The notes under the pieces: generated by a model
Seen by the model: the letters and a program-made list of their open reading frames with translations, nothing else
Told to the model about the DNA's origin: nothing
The model's database searches: none
Program-made: the position numbers and the translations under genes
Shown: in pieces, positions 53,712 through 61,709 of the stretch
Position numbering within the stretch: position 1 is the first letter of the stretch
Layout of the letters: every line of letters starts with the position of its first letter
Assembly: GCF_900115665.1 (NCBI RefSeq)
Contig: NZ_FOXH01000008.1
Span: 124,001 to 188,000 of the forward strand
DNA from: Pseudarcicella hirudinis
Lineage (GTDB): Bacteria > Bacteroidota > Bacteroidia > Cytophagales > Spirosomataceae
Length of the DNA: 64,000 nucleotides
Direction: 5' to 3'

Positions 53712-53741
53712 AGCTGCCCGAACACAGGGTTTCGGACAGCT
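53712..53741 (-). terminator. Terminator of the ABC-F gene
   Basis: Stem AGCTG-C-CCGAA with TTCGG-A-CAGCT (53712-53722, 53731-53741; one mismatch), 8-base loop, 21 bases beyond the stop at 53762. Confidence 0.8.
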
Positions 53742-53761
53742 CTTAAAATTTATTGATTTCC

Positions 53762-55402
53762 TTATTTCACTTTTCTTTCGATCTCTTTCAGATTTTCCAT
53801 CTTCTTATTTTTAAGGAATCCTGTAATATCTTCAAAATGCTCTCTGACACGTTTATTACCGAATTCAAACACTTTTGAAGCCAGTCCGTCAAGGAAATCC
53901 CTGTCGTGAGAAATCAGGATAATTGTTCCTTCGAAACTTCTCAGGGCATCTTTCAGAATGTCCTTGGTTTTTAGATCAAGGTGGTTGGTAGGTTCATCAA
54001 GGATTAAAAGGTTTACAGGTTCAAGCAATAACTTAATCATTGCCAGACGCGTTTTTTCTCCTCCTGACAATACTCTGACTTTCTTATTGATGCTCTCTCC
54101 GCTAAACATGAATGCGCCTAAAATATCTTTGATTTTAGTACGGACATCTCCTACAGCGATATTATCAATGGTTTGAAAAACCGTCAGATCTTCATCCAGC
54201 AGCGACGCCTGATTCTGGGCGAAATAGCCGATCATTGAATTATGACCAACTTTCAGTTCACCTTCGAAATCAATTTCTCCCATGATCGCTTTTACCAGGG
54301 TTGATTTCCCTTCTCCGTTTTTGCCGACAAAAGCCACTTTTTCACCACGCTCAATCGTCAGAGACGCATCTTCAAATACGAGATGATCACCGTAGCTTTT
54401 ACTTACATTCTCTACAATGACCGGATAATTACCTGAACGGGGAGCCGGAGGAAACTTGATGTTTAAAGCTGAAGTATCTATTTCATCCACCTCAACTATT
54501 TCCAGTTTTTCCAGCATTTTTACCCTCGACTGCACCTGAAGGGTTTTAGAATAGGTTCCTTTAAAACGATCGATAAACTCCTGGGTTTCAGCAATCATTT
54601 TCTGCTGGTCGTTAAACTGCTTCTGCTGCTGCTCGTGACGTTCTTTTCTTAACTGTAGATATTGAGAATAGTTTACCTTATAGTCATAGATACGACCCAT
54701 TGTTACCTCAATTGTACGATTGGTAATATTATCGACAAAAGCTCTGTCATGGGAAATCACAATTACAGCTTTGGCGCTATTCACTAAAAAATCTTCCAGC
54801 CATTGGATAGACTCAATATCCATATGGTTGGTTGGCTCATCAAGAAGAATCAGGTCCGGATTCTGTAATAAAATTTTCGCGAGTTCAATACGCATCCGCC
54901 AGCCTCCGCTGAATTCGCTGGTAGAACGAGTAAAATCTGAACGCAGGAAACCTAAACCCAGTAAGGTTTTTTCTACTTCCGCATCGTAATTGATTTCTTC
55001 AATTGAATAATATTTCTCACTGATTTCAGAAACCTTTTCAATGATGGCCATATACTCATCTGACTCATAGTCTGTACGCGTTTCAAGCTGGGTATTAAGC
55101 TCATCTATTTCAGCCTTCATACTTAACACCGAAGCAAAAGCCTTAGCTGTTTCCTCAAAAACAGTGGTGTTGTCTTCAGTAAGAAGATGCTGAGGTAAAT
55201 AGGCAATTACAGCATCATTTGGCGCAGAAATTTTTCCCCTGGTAGGTTTATCTACCCCTGCTATAATCTTGAGTAAAGTGGACTTACCGGCTCCGTTTTT
55301 ACCCATGAGCGCAATCCTGTCCTTATCATTGATGTTAAAAGTTACTTCACTAAAAAGAGTTCTTCCGTTGAACTCGACTGCTACGTTATCTACTGAAATC
55401 AT
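53762..55402 (-). CDS. ABC-F family ATPase (Uup/EttA-like)
   Basis: 546 aa, cytoplasmic, no membrane segments. Two ABC domains: Walker A GKNGAGKST (about 35-43) and GKNGEGKST in the second half; signature FSGGWRMRI and LSGGEKTRLAM; Walker B LILLDEPTNHMD and LLILDEPTNHLD. A charged linker of about 80 residues (YLQLRKERHEQQQKQFNDQQ) joins them, the ABC-F ribosome-associated layout. Involved in translation or antibiotic resistance; specificity not decidable. The C-terminal tail is a short basic stretch. Likely -7 box at 55423-55430. Confidence 0.95.
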   Translation of the reverse strand: MISVDNVAVEFNGRTLFSEVTFNINDKDRIALMGKNGAGKSTLLKIIAGVDKPTRGKISAPNDAVIAYLPQHLLTEDNTTVFEETAKAFASVLSMKAEIDELNTQLETRTDYESDEYMAIIEKVSEISEKYYSIEEINYDAEVEKTLLGLGFLRSDFTRSTSEFSGGWRMRIELAKILLQNPDLILLDEPTNHMDIESIQWLEDFLVNSAKAVIVISHDRAFVDNITNRTIEVTMGRIYDYKVNYSQYLQLRKERHEQQQKQFNDQQKMIAETQEFIDRFKGTYSKTLQVQSRVKMLEKLEIVEVDEIDTSALNIKFPPAPRSGNYPVIVENVSKSYGDHLVFEDASLTIERGEKVAFVGKNGEGKSTLVKAIMGEIDFEGELKVGHNSMIGYFAQNQASLLDEDLTVFQTIDNIAVGDVRTKIKDILGAFMFSGESINKKVRVLSGGEKTRLAMIKLLLEPVNLLILDEPTNHLDLKTKDILKDALRSFEGTIILISHDRDFLDGLASKVFEFGNKRVREHFEDITGFLKNKKMENLKEIERKVK

Positions 55403-55422
55403 GAGTTAAATTATATGAAGTG

Positions 55423-55430
55423 CAAAGATA
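55423..55430 (-). promoter_or_regulatory. -7 promoter box of the ABC-F gene
   Basis: CAAAGATA on plus, i.e. TATCTTTG on minus, 20 bases before the ATG at 55402. -33 element not clear. Confidence 0.5.
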
Positions 55431-55530
55431 AGGCTTTGGGAGATTATACAGAGGGGTTTCATGAAAGTAAAATTAAAATATGTGCCATTACCCGGTTATC
55501 AGGATCAGACAACATATTTAATTCATTTGT

Positions 55531-55562
55531 TTGATACCGTTTAAAAATCCTTCTTATCTTTC
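55531..55562 (+). promoter_or_regulatory. Promoter of the VOC gene
   Basis: TTG at 55531-55533, 21-base spacer, TATCTTTC at 55555-55562 (one mismatch to TAnnTTTG), about 58 bases before the ATG. Confidence 0.45.
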
Positions 55563-55619
55563 GTTCAGTATTAAAAACACTGAAGTGATAATTGGTAACA
55601 ATTTAAAATCTGCAAAATC

Positions 55620-55967
55620 ATGACCATTAAAGAAGCCAATCTCACCCTTAATGTAAAAGACATGGATCAATCTATCTCCTTTTACACCTCCATTGGTCTT
55701 ACGGTAAAAAGTCGCTGGGGTAATTATTATGCGCAACTCGTTGCTCCCGGAATCCTTATCGGATTGCATCCGGCCAGTGAAACCAATCTGGCAGGTAATT
55801 CCGGAAATGCCTCCATCGGTTTTACTACCGATAATTTTGAAGAAGCAAAAGCTTTATTACAAAGCCTGTCGATTGAAACATCAGACAGAAATGAAGCAGG
55901 AGGTCAATTTATACATTTCAATGACCCGGACGGGACAGCGCTCTATTTTATAAAACCTAAATGGTAA
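55620..55967 (+). CDS. VOC family protein
   Basis: 115 aa with one glyoxalase-fold domain: NLTLNVKDMDQSISFYTSIG, then YYAQLVAPGILIGLHP, and the ending FIHFNDPDGTALYFIKP, the standard opening and closing strands. Probably dimeric and metal-binding, as in bleomycin-resistance or dioxygenase-like VOC proteins. Role unknown. Its leader contains the promoter described above. Confidence 0.88.
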   Translation: MTIKEANLTLNVKDMDQSISFYTSIGLTVKSRWGNYYAQLVAPGILIGLHPASETNLAGNSGNASIGFTTDNFEEAKALLQSLSIETSDRNEAGGQFIHFNDPDGTALYFIKPKW

Positions 55968-56078
55968 ATATCCCGGAACAATCAGGCGCAGCTATTTCTT
56001 AATTAAAACAGTGTTTTGAGAAAGTGTCCAAAACTTGTTTCATATTTGTGAAAGAATTCTTCAACCTTTCAGGCACAT

Positions 56079-57170
56079 ATGATCAGGTTTCCTGTTAAAA
56101 AGCTTTCATTTAGAACCTGGCTTCAGATAATCGGTATCTGGACATTCGTTTCTGTGAGTATGGGTACGCAAATGTACCTGAATTCCAAACAAGGAAATCC
56201 TGATGCTGTTTGGCTGAATTTTGTCCTGAAGCAACTCCCAACCTGGTTTTTATGTGCCATGTTGACGCCGGTAGTAATGTTTTTTTATGAAAAATTCCCA
56301 CTGGATACACCTGAATGGAAATCGAATGCGATCAAACAAACTGCCACCGCTATTATTATTCTTGCCTTCTTTGCTCATCCGAGGTTATGGGCTATGTCCT
56401 ATATTGTAAACCGTGACATTCGGAATATCTCCTCTGATGAATACCTGAATTTATACCTTTCACAGATGGCCTGGGACTGGGCTATTTATGTTTTCATTGT
56501 AGCAATTTTCTTTGCGGATAAGGCTAACCGAAAGAGAAAGGAAAATGAATTACGTAACAGGGAACTTGAAAATCAGCTTAATCTAGCACAATTGGATGCC
56601 TTAAAATGGCAATTAAATCCTCATTTTCTCTTTAATACACTCAATACTGTCAATTCTCTTATCCGTACGGAACAATATCCCCTTGCTATTCAGGCAAATG
56701 CAAGGCTGGGAGATTTTCTCAGAACTACACTTTATGCAGAACCCCGGCAATTTGTTTCCTTACAAAAGGAAATGGAATTTCTTGATCTTTATCTCAACAT
56801 TGAATTTCTCAGATTCAGAGATCGTCTTAAAGTAAAAAAGGATATTTCCAGAGAAAGTCTTGACATAGAGGTACCTTATTTTATTTTACAACCGCTTGTC
56901 GAAAATGCCATTAAACACGGAATTGCCAAACAAATTGAGGCAAGTCTTTTATCAATCCGGACTTTCGTTGAATCTGATTATTTAACCCTGAATATTTATA
57001 ACGAAGGAGAATTATTGCCTGAAAACTGGGAAATCAGCAAAAGTAAAGGAATAGGCTTGATGAATGTTTCAACCAGACTTGCCAAAACCTATGGTGAAAA
57101 TCATACATTGGAGGTCTGTAATCATGAAAGCCTCAAAGGCGTTCTCGTTACTATGAAAATCCCGAGATAA
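56079..57170 (+). CDS. LytS-type sensor histidine kinase
   Basis: 363 aa. Four N-terminal membrane segments (about 12-145), a short linker helix, then the HisKA-less His_kinase domain: WQLNPHFLFNTLNTV with phosphorylated His182, and a C-terminal ATP-binding domain (VENAIKHGI, GIGLMNVSTRL). It phosphorylates the LytTR regulator 6 bases downstream. Such pairs respond to envelope or metabolic state. No periplasmic sensing domain of size is present between the membrane segments, so the signal is probably membrane-borne or inside. Confidence 0.93.
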   Translation: MIRFPVKKLSFRTWLQIIGIWTFVSVSMGTQMYLNSKQGNPDAVWLNFVLKQLPTWFLCAMLTPVVMFFYEKFPLDTPEWKSNAIKQTATAIIILAFFAHPRLWAMSYIVNRDIRNISSDEYLNLYLSQMAWDWAIYVFIVAIFFADKANRKRKENELRNRELENQLNLAQLDALKWQLNPHFLFNTLNTVNSLIRTEQYPLAIQANARLGDFLRTTLYAEPRQFVSLQKEMEFLDLYLNIEFLRFRDRLKVKKDISRESLDIEVPYFILQPLVENAIKHGIAKQIEASLLSIRTFVESDYLTLNIYNEGELLPENWEISKSKGIGLMNVSTRLAKTYGENHTLEVCNHESLKGVLVTMKIPR

Positions 57171-57176
57171 AAACCT

Positions 57177-57953
57177 ATGAAAAACAAATTAAAAGTTATC
57201 ATTGCCGATGATGAACCTGAGGCAAGGCATTCTATTGAAGTTTTATTGTCGAAACAGGACGACATTGAAATTATCAGAACAGTCAATAATGGCCCGGAAG
57301 CATTAGAAGTTATTCTCAATCAAAAACCGGATCTGGTTTTTCTGGATATTCAGATGCCGGGAATGGACGGATTTGAAGTACTGGAAAAACTTCAGCATAC
57401 CTTTATGCCCACTTTCATTTTTGTGACTGCATTCGATCGCTATGCCGTCAGGGCATTTGAAAAATCCGCTGTTGATTACCTGCTGAAACCTTATGATGAT
57501 GAACGTTTTTACCAAAGTCTTGATAAAGCCCGAAACCTTATCGCGCTGAACAAAACCAGACAGCAAATCGAAAGGATTGAAGATTTATTGCAATCTATTC
57601 AGGCTCCGCAAACGCCGGAAACAGTTTATCAGGAAAGACTTCCGGTTAAAAATCATGGAAAAATCACCTTTTTGCCCGTCAACACAATTGTTTATTTAGA
57701 AGCCGAAGGCAATTTTGTCAAAATCTTTACAGAATCCGGGATGAAAATCTCAGGTTATACTTTCAAACAACTGGAACAACTGCTGAATCCTGTAAAATTT
57801 GTCAGAATCCATAAGTCTTTCATGGTAAACATCGACCAGATCGAATCCCTGGAGCCATATTTTCATGGGGATTATTCTGTTTCTATGAAAACAGGTGCAC
57901 AGTTAAAAATGAGCAGAAATTTCAAAGATTCGCTGAAAACACTTTTTACCTGA
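57177..57953 (+). CDS. LytTR family response regulator
   Basis: 258 aa. Receiver domain (about 5-120) with Asp57 in LVFLDIQMPGMDG and acidic DDE at 11-13; linker; LytTR DNA-binding domain about 155-256, ending RNFKDSLKTLF. Partner of the kinase just upstream; the six-base gap implies one transcript. Target genes not known. Confidence 0.95.
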   Translation: MKNKLKVIIADDEPEARHSIEVLLSKQDDIEIIRTVNNGPEALEVILNQKPDLVFLDIQMPGMDGFEVLEKLQHTFMPTFIFVTAFDRYAVRAFEKSAVDYLLKPYDDERFYQSLDKARNLIALNKTRQQIERIEDLLQSIQAPQTPETVYQERLPVKNHGKITFLPVNTIVYLEAEGNFVKIFTESGMKISGYTFKQLEQLLNPVKFVRIHKSFMVNIDQIESLEPYFHGDYSVSMKTGAQLKMSRNFKDSLKTLFT

Positions 57954-57976
57954 GCTTAATTTACAGGTTTTCTTGT

Positions 57977-58004
57977 ACCGGAAAAGTTTGCTACTTATTC
58001 CGGT
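57977..58004 (+). terminator. Possible terminator of the LytS/LytTR operon
   Basis: ACCGGAA/TTCCGGT (57977-57983, 57998-58004) with an inner AAGT/ACTT pairing; no T-run, so weak. Confidence 0.35.
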
Positions 58005-58127
58005 CTCAGTCCTTTTCAACAGAAATTTATCGCTTCTTGGAATTTTCAGGGAAAAATGAAGCATTTGAGTATGTTTTCTTTGTGGTAGTCAAATTGAATT
58101 TACCCAAATCATACAATCACCTCCTCC

Positions 58128-59516
58128 ATGAAAACAAGTGCTTTTATTATTTTTTTCCTGAGTACATTTTTATCTTTTTCCCAAACTGAAGTCTCTATTC
58201 CCTGGGCCATGTTTCATGGCTGTGAAAAACATTGCGGCATTTATCCTGCCAGAGAGTTCAGAAACTTTGGCAGCAGCAAGTGGAAATTCAGGACCGAAGG
58301 GAAAATCTTTTCATCTCCTGCCGTTTTTAACAATGTCGTATACATTGGCAGTGAGGACAAAAACTTATACGCCATCAATACGGATGATGGAAAACTGAAA
58401 TGGAAATTCCCAACAGACGGAGCTGTTCATTCTTCTCCGGCAGTATTCAAAAACACTGTTTATTTTGGCAGTTTTAGCGGATATTATTATGCCTTAGATG
58501 CAGTGACAGGAAAAGAAAAGTGGAGATTTAAGACTGAAGGAGAAAAAAAATCAGGTGCAAAAGGCCTTTGGTCTCTGAAACCTGCCAACCTGTTCATGGA
58601 GGATTTATATGACTTTTTCCAGTCTTCACCCGTTATCAATATGGATGAAAACGACCTGACTTTATACTTCGGAAGTGCTGACGGACATCTTTATGCAGTA
58701 GATGCGGAAAACGGCAAACTGAAATGGAAATTTAAGACAAATGGAATAGTCAATTCCTCTCCTACGCTGTATCAGGGCAAGGTTTATATCGGCAGCTGGG
58801 ATACTTATCTGTATGCCCTTGATGCTAAATCCGGAAAGGAAATCTGGAAGTTCAAAACAGGAGATCAGCCTGACATTCACCTTATGGAAGGCATACAGGC
58901 CTCCGCTGTAGCAGATGATGGTTTGATTTATCTTGGTGCAAGAGATGCAGGACTTTATGCACTGAATGCAGAAAACGGGCAGTTAGTCTGGAAAGCTTCC
59001 GGAGAAGGTTCGTGGTTTGTCGGTACACCTGCTGTAAAGGGCGGCGTGCTTTATATCGGAACATCAGATTCATATTTAATGCTGGCCTTAGACGCAAAAA
59101 CAGGGCAGGAAAAATACAGATTTAAGACCAAAGGCTATAATTATTGTTCTCCCGCACTGGTAGGCTCTACCGCCTATTTTGGGGATTTTACCGGAAGAAT
59201 GTACGCTTTGGACCTCAATTCAAAAGGAGATTCATGGCATTTCTTTGACACAGATTCAAGAAAAAAAACAGCAGCACAAATTCTGAATCATGAGGGAATA
59301 CTCAGCTTTAAACATATTGCGAAAGATTTAGATCATTCCTTATTTTCAACTACGGAATATGTCATGAATCAGCTCTATACCCTTGGCCCGATTGTCTCCT
59401 CTCCTGCCATTAAGTCAGGCATTATTTACTTCGGCAGTGCAGACGGTTATCTGTATGCCGTAAATTTAACGGAAGAAGTACAGGCTATTCCTAAAACCAA
59501 TCACAGCCACCACTAA
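58128..59516 (+). CDS. Exported PQQ-type beta-propeller protein
   Basis: 462 aa with a signal peptide (about 1-19, LSFSQ). Repeats of the form LYALDAKSGKEIWKFKTG, about eight, give an eight-bladed PQQ/BamB-like propeller with AWDxxTG-type tryptophan docking motifs. No PQQ-enzyme active site seen. Periplasmic; scaffold or binding protein. Runs downstream of the two-component pair, without operon spacing (175 bases). Confidence 0.85.
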   Translation: MKTSAFIIFFLSTFLSFSQTEVSIPWAMFHGCEKHCGIYPAREFRNFGSSKWKFRTEGKIFSSPAVFNNVVYIGSEDKNLYAINTDDGKLKWKFPTDGAVHSSPAVFKNTVYFGSFSGYYYALDAVTGKEKWRFKTEGEKKSGAKGLWSLKPANLFMEDLYDFFQSSPVINMDENDLTLYFGSADGHLYAVDAENGKLKWKFKTNGIVNSSPTLYQGKVYIGSWDTYLYALDAKSGKEIWKFKTGDQPDIHLMEGIQASAVADDGLIYLGARDAGLYALNAENGQLVWKASGEGSWFVGTPAVKGGVLYIGTSDSYLMLALDAKTGQEKYRFKTKGYNYCSPALVGSTAYFGDFTGRMYALDLNSKGDSWHFFDTDSRKKTAAQILNHEGILSFKHIAKDLDHSLFSTTEYVMNQLYTLGPIVSSPAIKSGIIYFGSADGYLYAVNLTEEVQAIPKTNHSHH

Positions 59517-59553
59517 TACATTAACATTATAACAAAACTTCTGAATACAATGC

Positions 59554-59585
59554 AAGCATCAGATTTTCAACCTGATGCTTTTTTA
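59554..59585 (+). terminator. Terminator of the propeller gene
   Basis: 9-bp perfect stem AAGCATCAG/CTGATGCTT (59554-59562, 59572-59580), 9-base loop, then T-run. Confidence 0.92.
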
Positions 59586-59714
59586 TTGGATCTGCCTGAA
59601 ACAACAATCTGATAAAATCATAAATATTATTTGTATAGTCCTATTCAAACATTTATTAAAAAGAATAGGAATAAAATGCAGCAATTTTTAAGTTTGTCTT
59701 TTTTAAAGGTGATT

Positions 59715-60275
59715 ATGTCAAATTCCACTGAGGCAAAACTTACAGATTCAATACTTTGGAATGCTTTCAGAGCGGGAGATGAAATTGCGTTTGGACAAAT
59801 CGCCGAGCAATACTACCGGAATTTATTCAGTTACGGACTAAAGTTTTCCAAAGACCGGGAATTGGTAAAAGATTGTATTCAGGATCTGTTCATGGACCTT
59901 TGGTACAAAAGGGAAACCCTGGGTGATACGGAATTTGTAAAGTTTTACCTTTTCAAATCTTTAAGAAGAAAAATCCACAAAGAAATTCTCAAAAATCACT
60001 GGATCAGTGAAGAAGACGATCTGGTCTTTGAAGCTGAAAATATTGAAACAAGATCAGTTGAGCAGCAAATCATCGAACTGGAAACAAATGAATTCCAGAT
60101 ACAGCAATTAAAACTTCACCTTGACACTTTACCTAAAAGACAACAGGAAATCATCTACCTCCGCTTCTATGAAAATCTTGACAATGAAGCTATCGCAAAT
60201 GTAATGTCTATCTCCCGTCAGGCGGTGGCAAACCTGCTATACCGTACAATCAGGGAGCTAAAAGACCGTCTCTAA
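59715..60275 (+). CDS. ECF-type RNA polymerase sigma factor
   Basis: 186 aa from ATG 59715 (TTG 59631 and ATG 59676 are in frame upstream). Region 2 has AFGQIAEQYYRNLFSYGLKF and VKDCIQDLFMDLWYKR; region 4 has LPKRQQEIIYLRFYENLDNE then AIANVMSISRQAVANLLYRT, the helix-turn-helix. It directs RNA polymerase to the receptor genes when released by the FecR-type protein encoded 103 bases downstream. Bacteroidota use such pairs to sense iron, sugars or glycans at the outer membrane. Confidence 0.93.
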   Translation: MSNSTEAKLTDSILWNAFRAGDEIAFGQIAEQYYRNLFSYGLKFSKDRELVKDCIQDLFMDLWYKRETLGDTEFVKFYLFKSLRRKIHKEILKNHWISEEDDLVFEAENIETRSVEQQIIELETNEFQIQQLKLHLDTLPKRQQEIIYLRFYENLDNEAIANVMSISRQAVANLLYRTIRELKDRL

Positions 60276-60378
60276 CCTTCCTTTTTCGGCAAAAAGTACT
60301 ATTTGTTAAAAAAATATTATTTTTTTTGGTTATTCTGAAGTAAAAGCCGCCTATGTATTAATAAACGCTTTAGAAAGA

Positions 60379-61506
60379 ATGAATCAATATCAGCATTATT
60401 GCCTTGAAGATTTCGTTTTGGATGCAAAATTCCAATCCTGGGTTCGCTATCAGCAAGCGAATGAGGAAGATTTCTGGCAATCTGTCATACATAATTATCC
60501 TAACCTTACTGAAGATATTAATGGAGCGAAAACATTTTTACGAAGTGTCTACAAACGTTATGAAACACAGCTAAGTGACAATGAACTGCAATTTGAAATC
60601 AGAAAGCTGGTAGAAAAGGCAAGGCAGGATAAAAATCTGACGCTTAAGGGAAAACCTGCTGTTCCGGAAACGAGCCATCCTTACTTCTTAAGAACCAAAA
60701 GTATAGTCTGGATGAGCAGAGCAGCGGTAGCAATGTTTATACTCGGACTCGGTCTTTGGTTCTGGAAGATTCGCCCTCAATCTGCTTATGATAAAATGAC
60801 GGGAGGATTATCTCTTACTGAAAAATATAATGATACCTCTGAAAAACAATCCTTAACACTGAGTGACGGAACACTGATTGTATTGGAGCCAGGCAGCCGG
60901 ATCAGCTATCCTCAAACATTCAGCGGAGACCGCAGGGAGGTTTATTTATCAGGAATAGCCTTTTTCAAAGTCAGCAAAGACGCCAAACATCCCTTTTTTG
61001 TATATGCCAGCGAACTGGTAACGAAAGTGCTTGGCACCAGTTTCATTATTAAGGCTATAGAAAAAGAAAAGGAATCTACCGTTGAAGTAAAAGAAGGAAA
61101 AGTTTCGGTTTTCAGAAATCCTGAAGTCCGGAATCCGGGAAATCTTCCGGGAAAAGTATCAGGTGGTCTGGTGCTGACAGCCAATCAAAAGATCGTATTT
61201 GAAAAGGAAAGTACGCAAATGACGAAGACTCTCAGTGATTCTCCAGAAATTGTCAGTTCATCAAAATTGAATCCTACATTCGAATATAAAAACACACCCG
61301 TTTCAGAGGTATTTTATTCCCTTGAAAATGCGTATCAGGTTGATATCATCTTTGATGAAGAATTGCTGAAGGATTGTCCGCTGACAGCTTCCCTGGACAA
61401 TCAGACTCTTTATGAAAAACTATCAATTATCTGCGAAGCAATCGGCGCACAATATGAACTGCTGGACGGACAGATTGTGGTGCAGAGTAAAGGCTGTAAA
61501 AATTAA
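60379..61506 (+). CDS. FecR family anti-sigma factor
   Basis: 375 aa. A cytoplasmic N-terminal region (about 1-110), one membrane segment near residues 112-128 (VWMSRAAVAMFILGLGLWF), the FecR domain in the middle (SLTLSDGTLIVLEPGSRISY, then EVYLSGIAFFKV), and a C-terminal DUF4974-type domain (FEYKNTPVSEVFYSLENAY). It spans the inner membrane, holds the sigma factor and receives the signal from the receptor's STN domain. Confidence 0.93.
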   Translation: MNQYQHYCLEDFVLDAKFQSWVRYQQANEEDFWQSVIHNYPNLTEDINGAKTFLRSVYKRYETQLSDNELQFEIRKLVEKARQDKNLTLKGKPAVPETSHPYFLRTKSIVWMSRAAVAMFILGLGLWFWKIRPQSAYDKMTGGLSLTEKYNDTSEKQSLTLSDGTLIVLEPGSRISYPQTFSGDRREVYLSGIAFFKVSKDAKHPFFVYASELVTKVLGTSFIIKAIEKEKESTVEVKEGKVSVFRNPEVRNPGNLPGKVSGGLVLTANQKIVFEKESTQMTKTLSDSPEIVSSSKLNPTFEYKNTPVSEVFYSLENAYQVDIIFDEELLKDCPLTASLDNQTLYEKLSIICEAIGAQYELLDGQIVVQSKGCKN

Positions 61507-61570
61507 AACCAATTTGAAATAACTTAACCCTAAAATGTGCATGACAAAACCCCAACCCATTTAAACAAAA

Positions 61571-61660
61571 AAGGACGGCAATAGTACGAGTATTACCGAC
61601 CTTCCTCTGAGTTTTTCCCGAAAAGTTTACCGAAATAAACAACATCCTTTGGCGAGGATG
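61571..61660 (+). promoter_or_regulatory. Structured leader of the TonB-receptor gene
   Basis: Hairpin A: 61571-61583 with 61591-61603, 13-base arms with two internal mismatches, loop of 7. Hairpin B: CATCCT (61643-61648) with AGGATG (61655-61660), 6-base loop. Both lie in the 203 bases between FecR and the receptor ATG at 61710. No conventional -7 box is seen, so read-through from fecR or an ECF-dependent promoter is likely. Confidence 0.45.
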
Positions 61661-61709
61661 CAGGGAGTCGTTTTACCAAATTTTCACCTTAATAAAACAT
61701 TTCAAAAGT

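Noticed and set aside
54720-54989. Plus-strand frame over the ABC-F gene
   Set aside because: Antisense to Walker and signature motifs; shadow.
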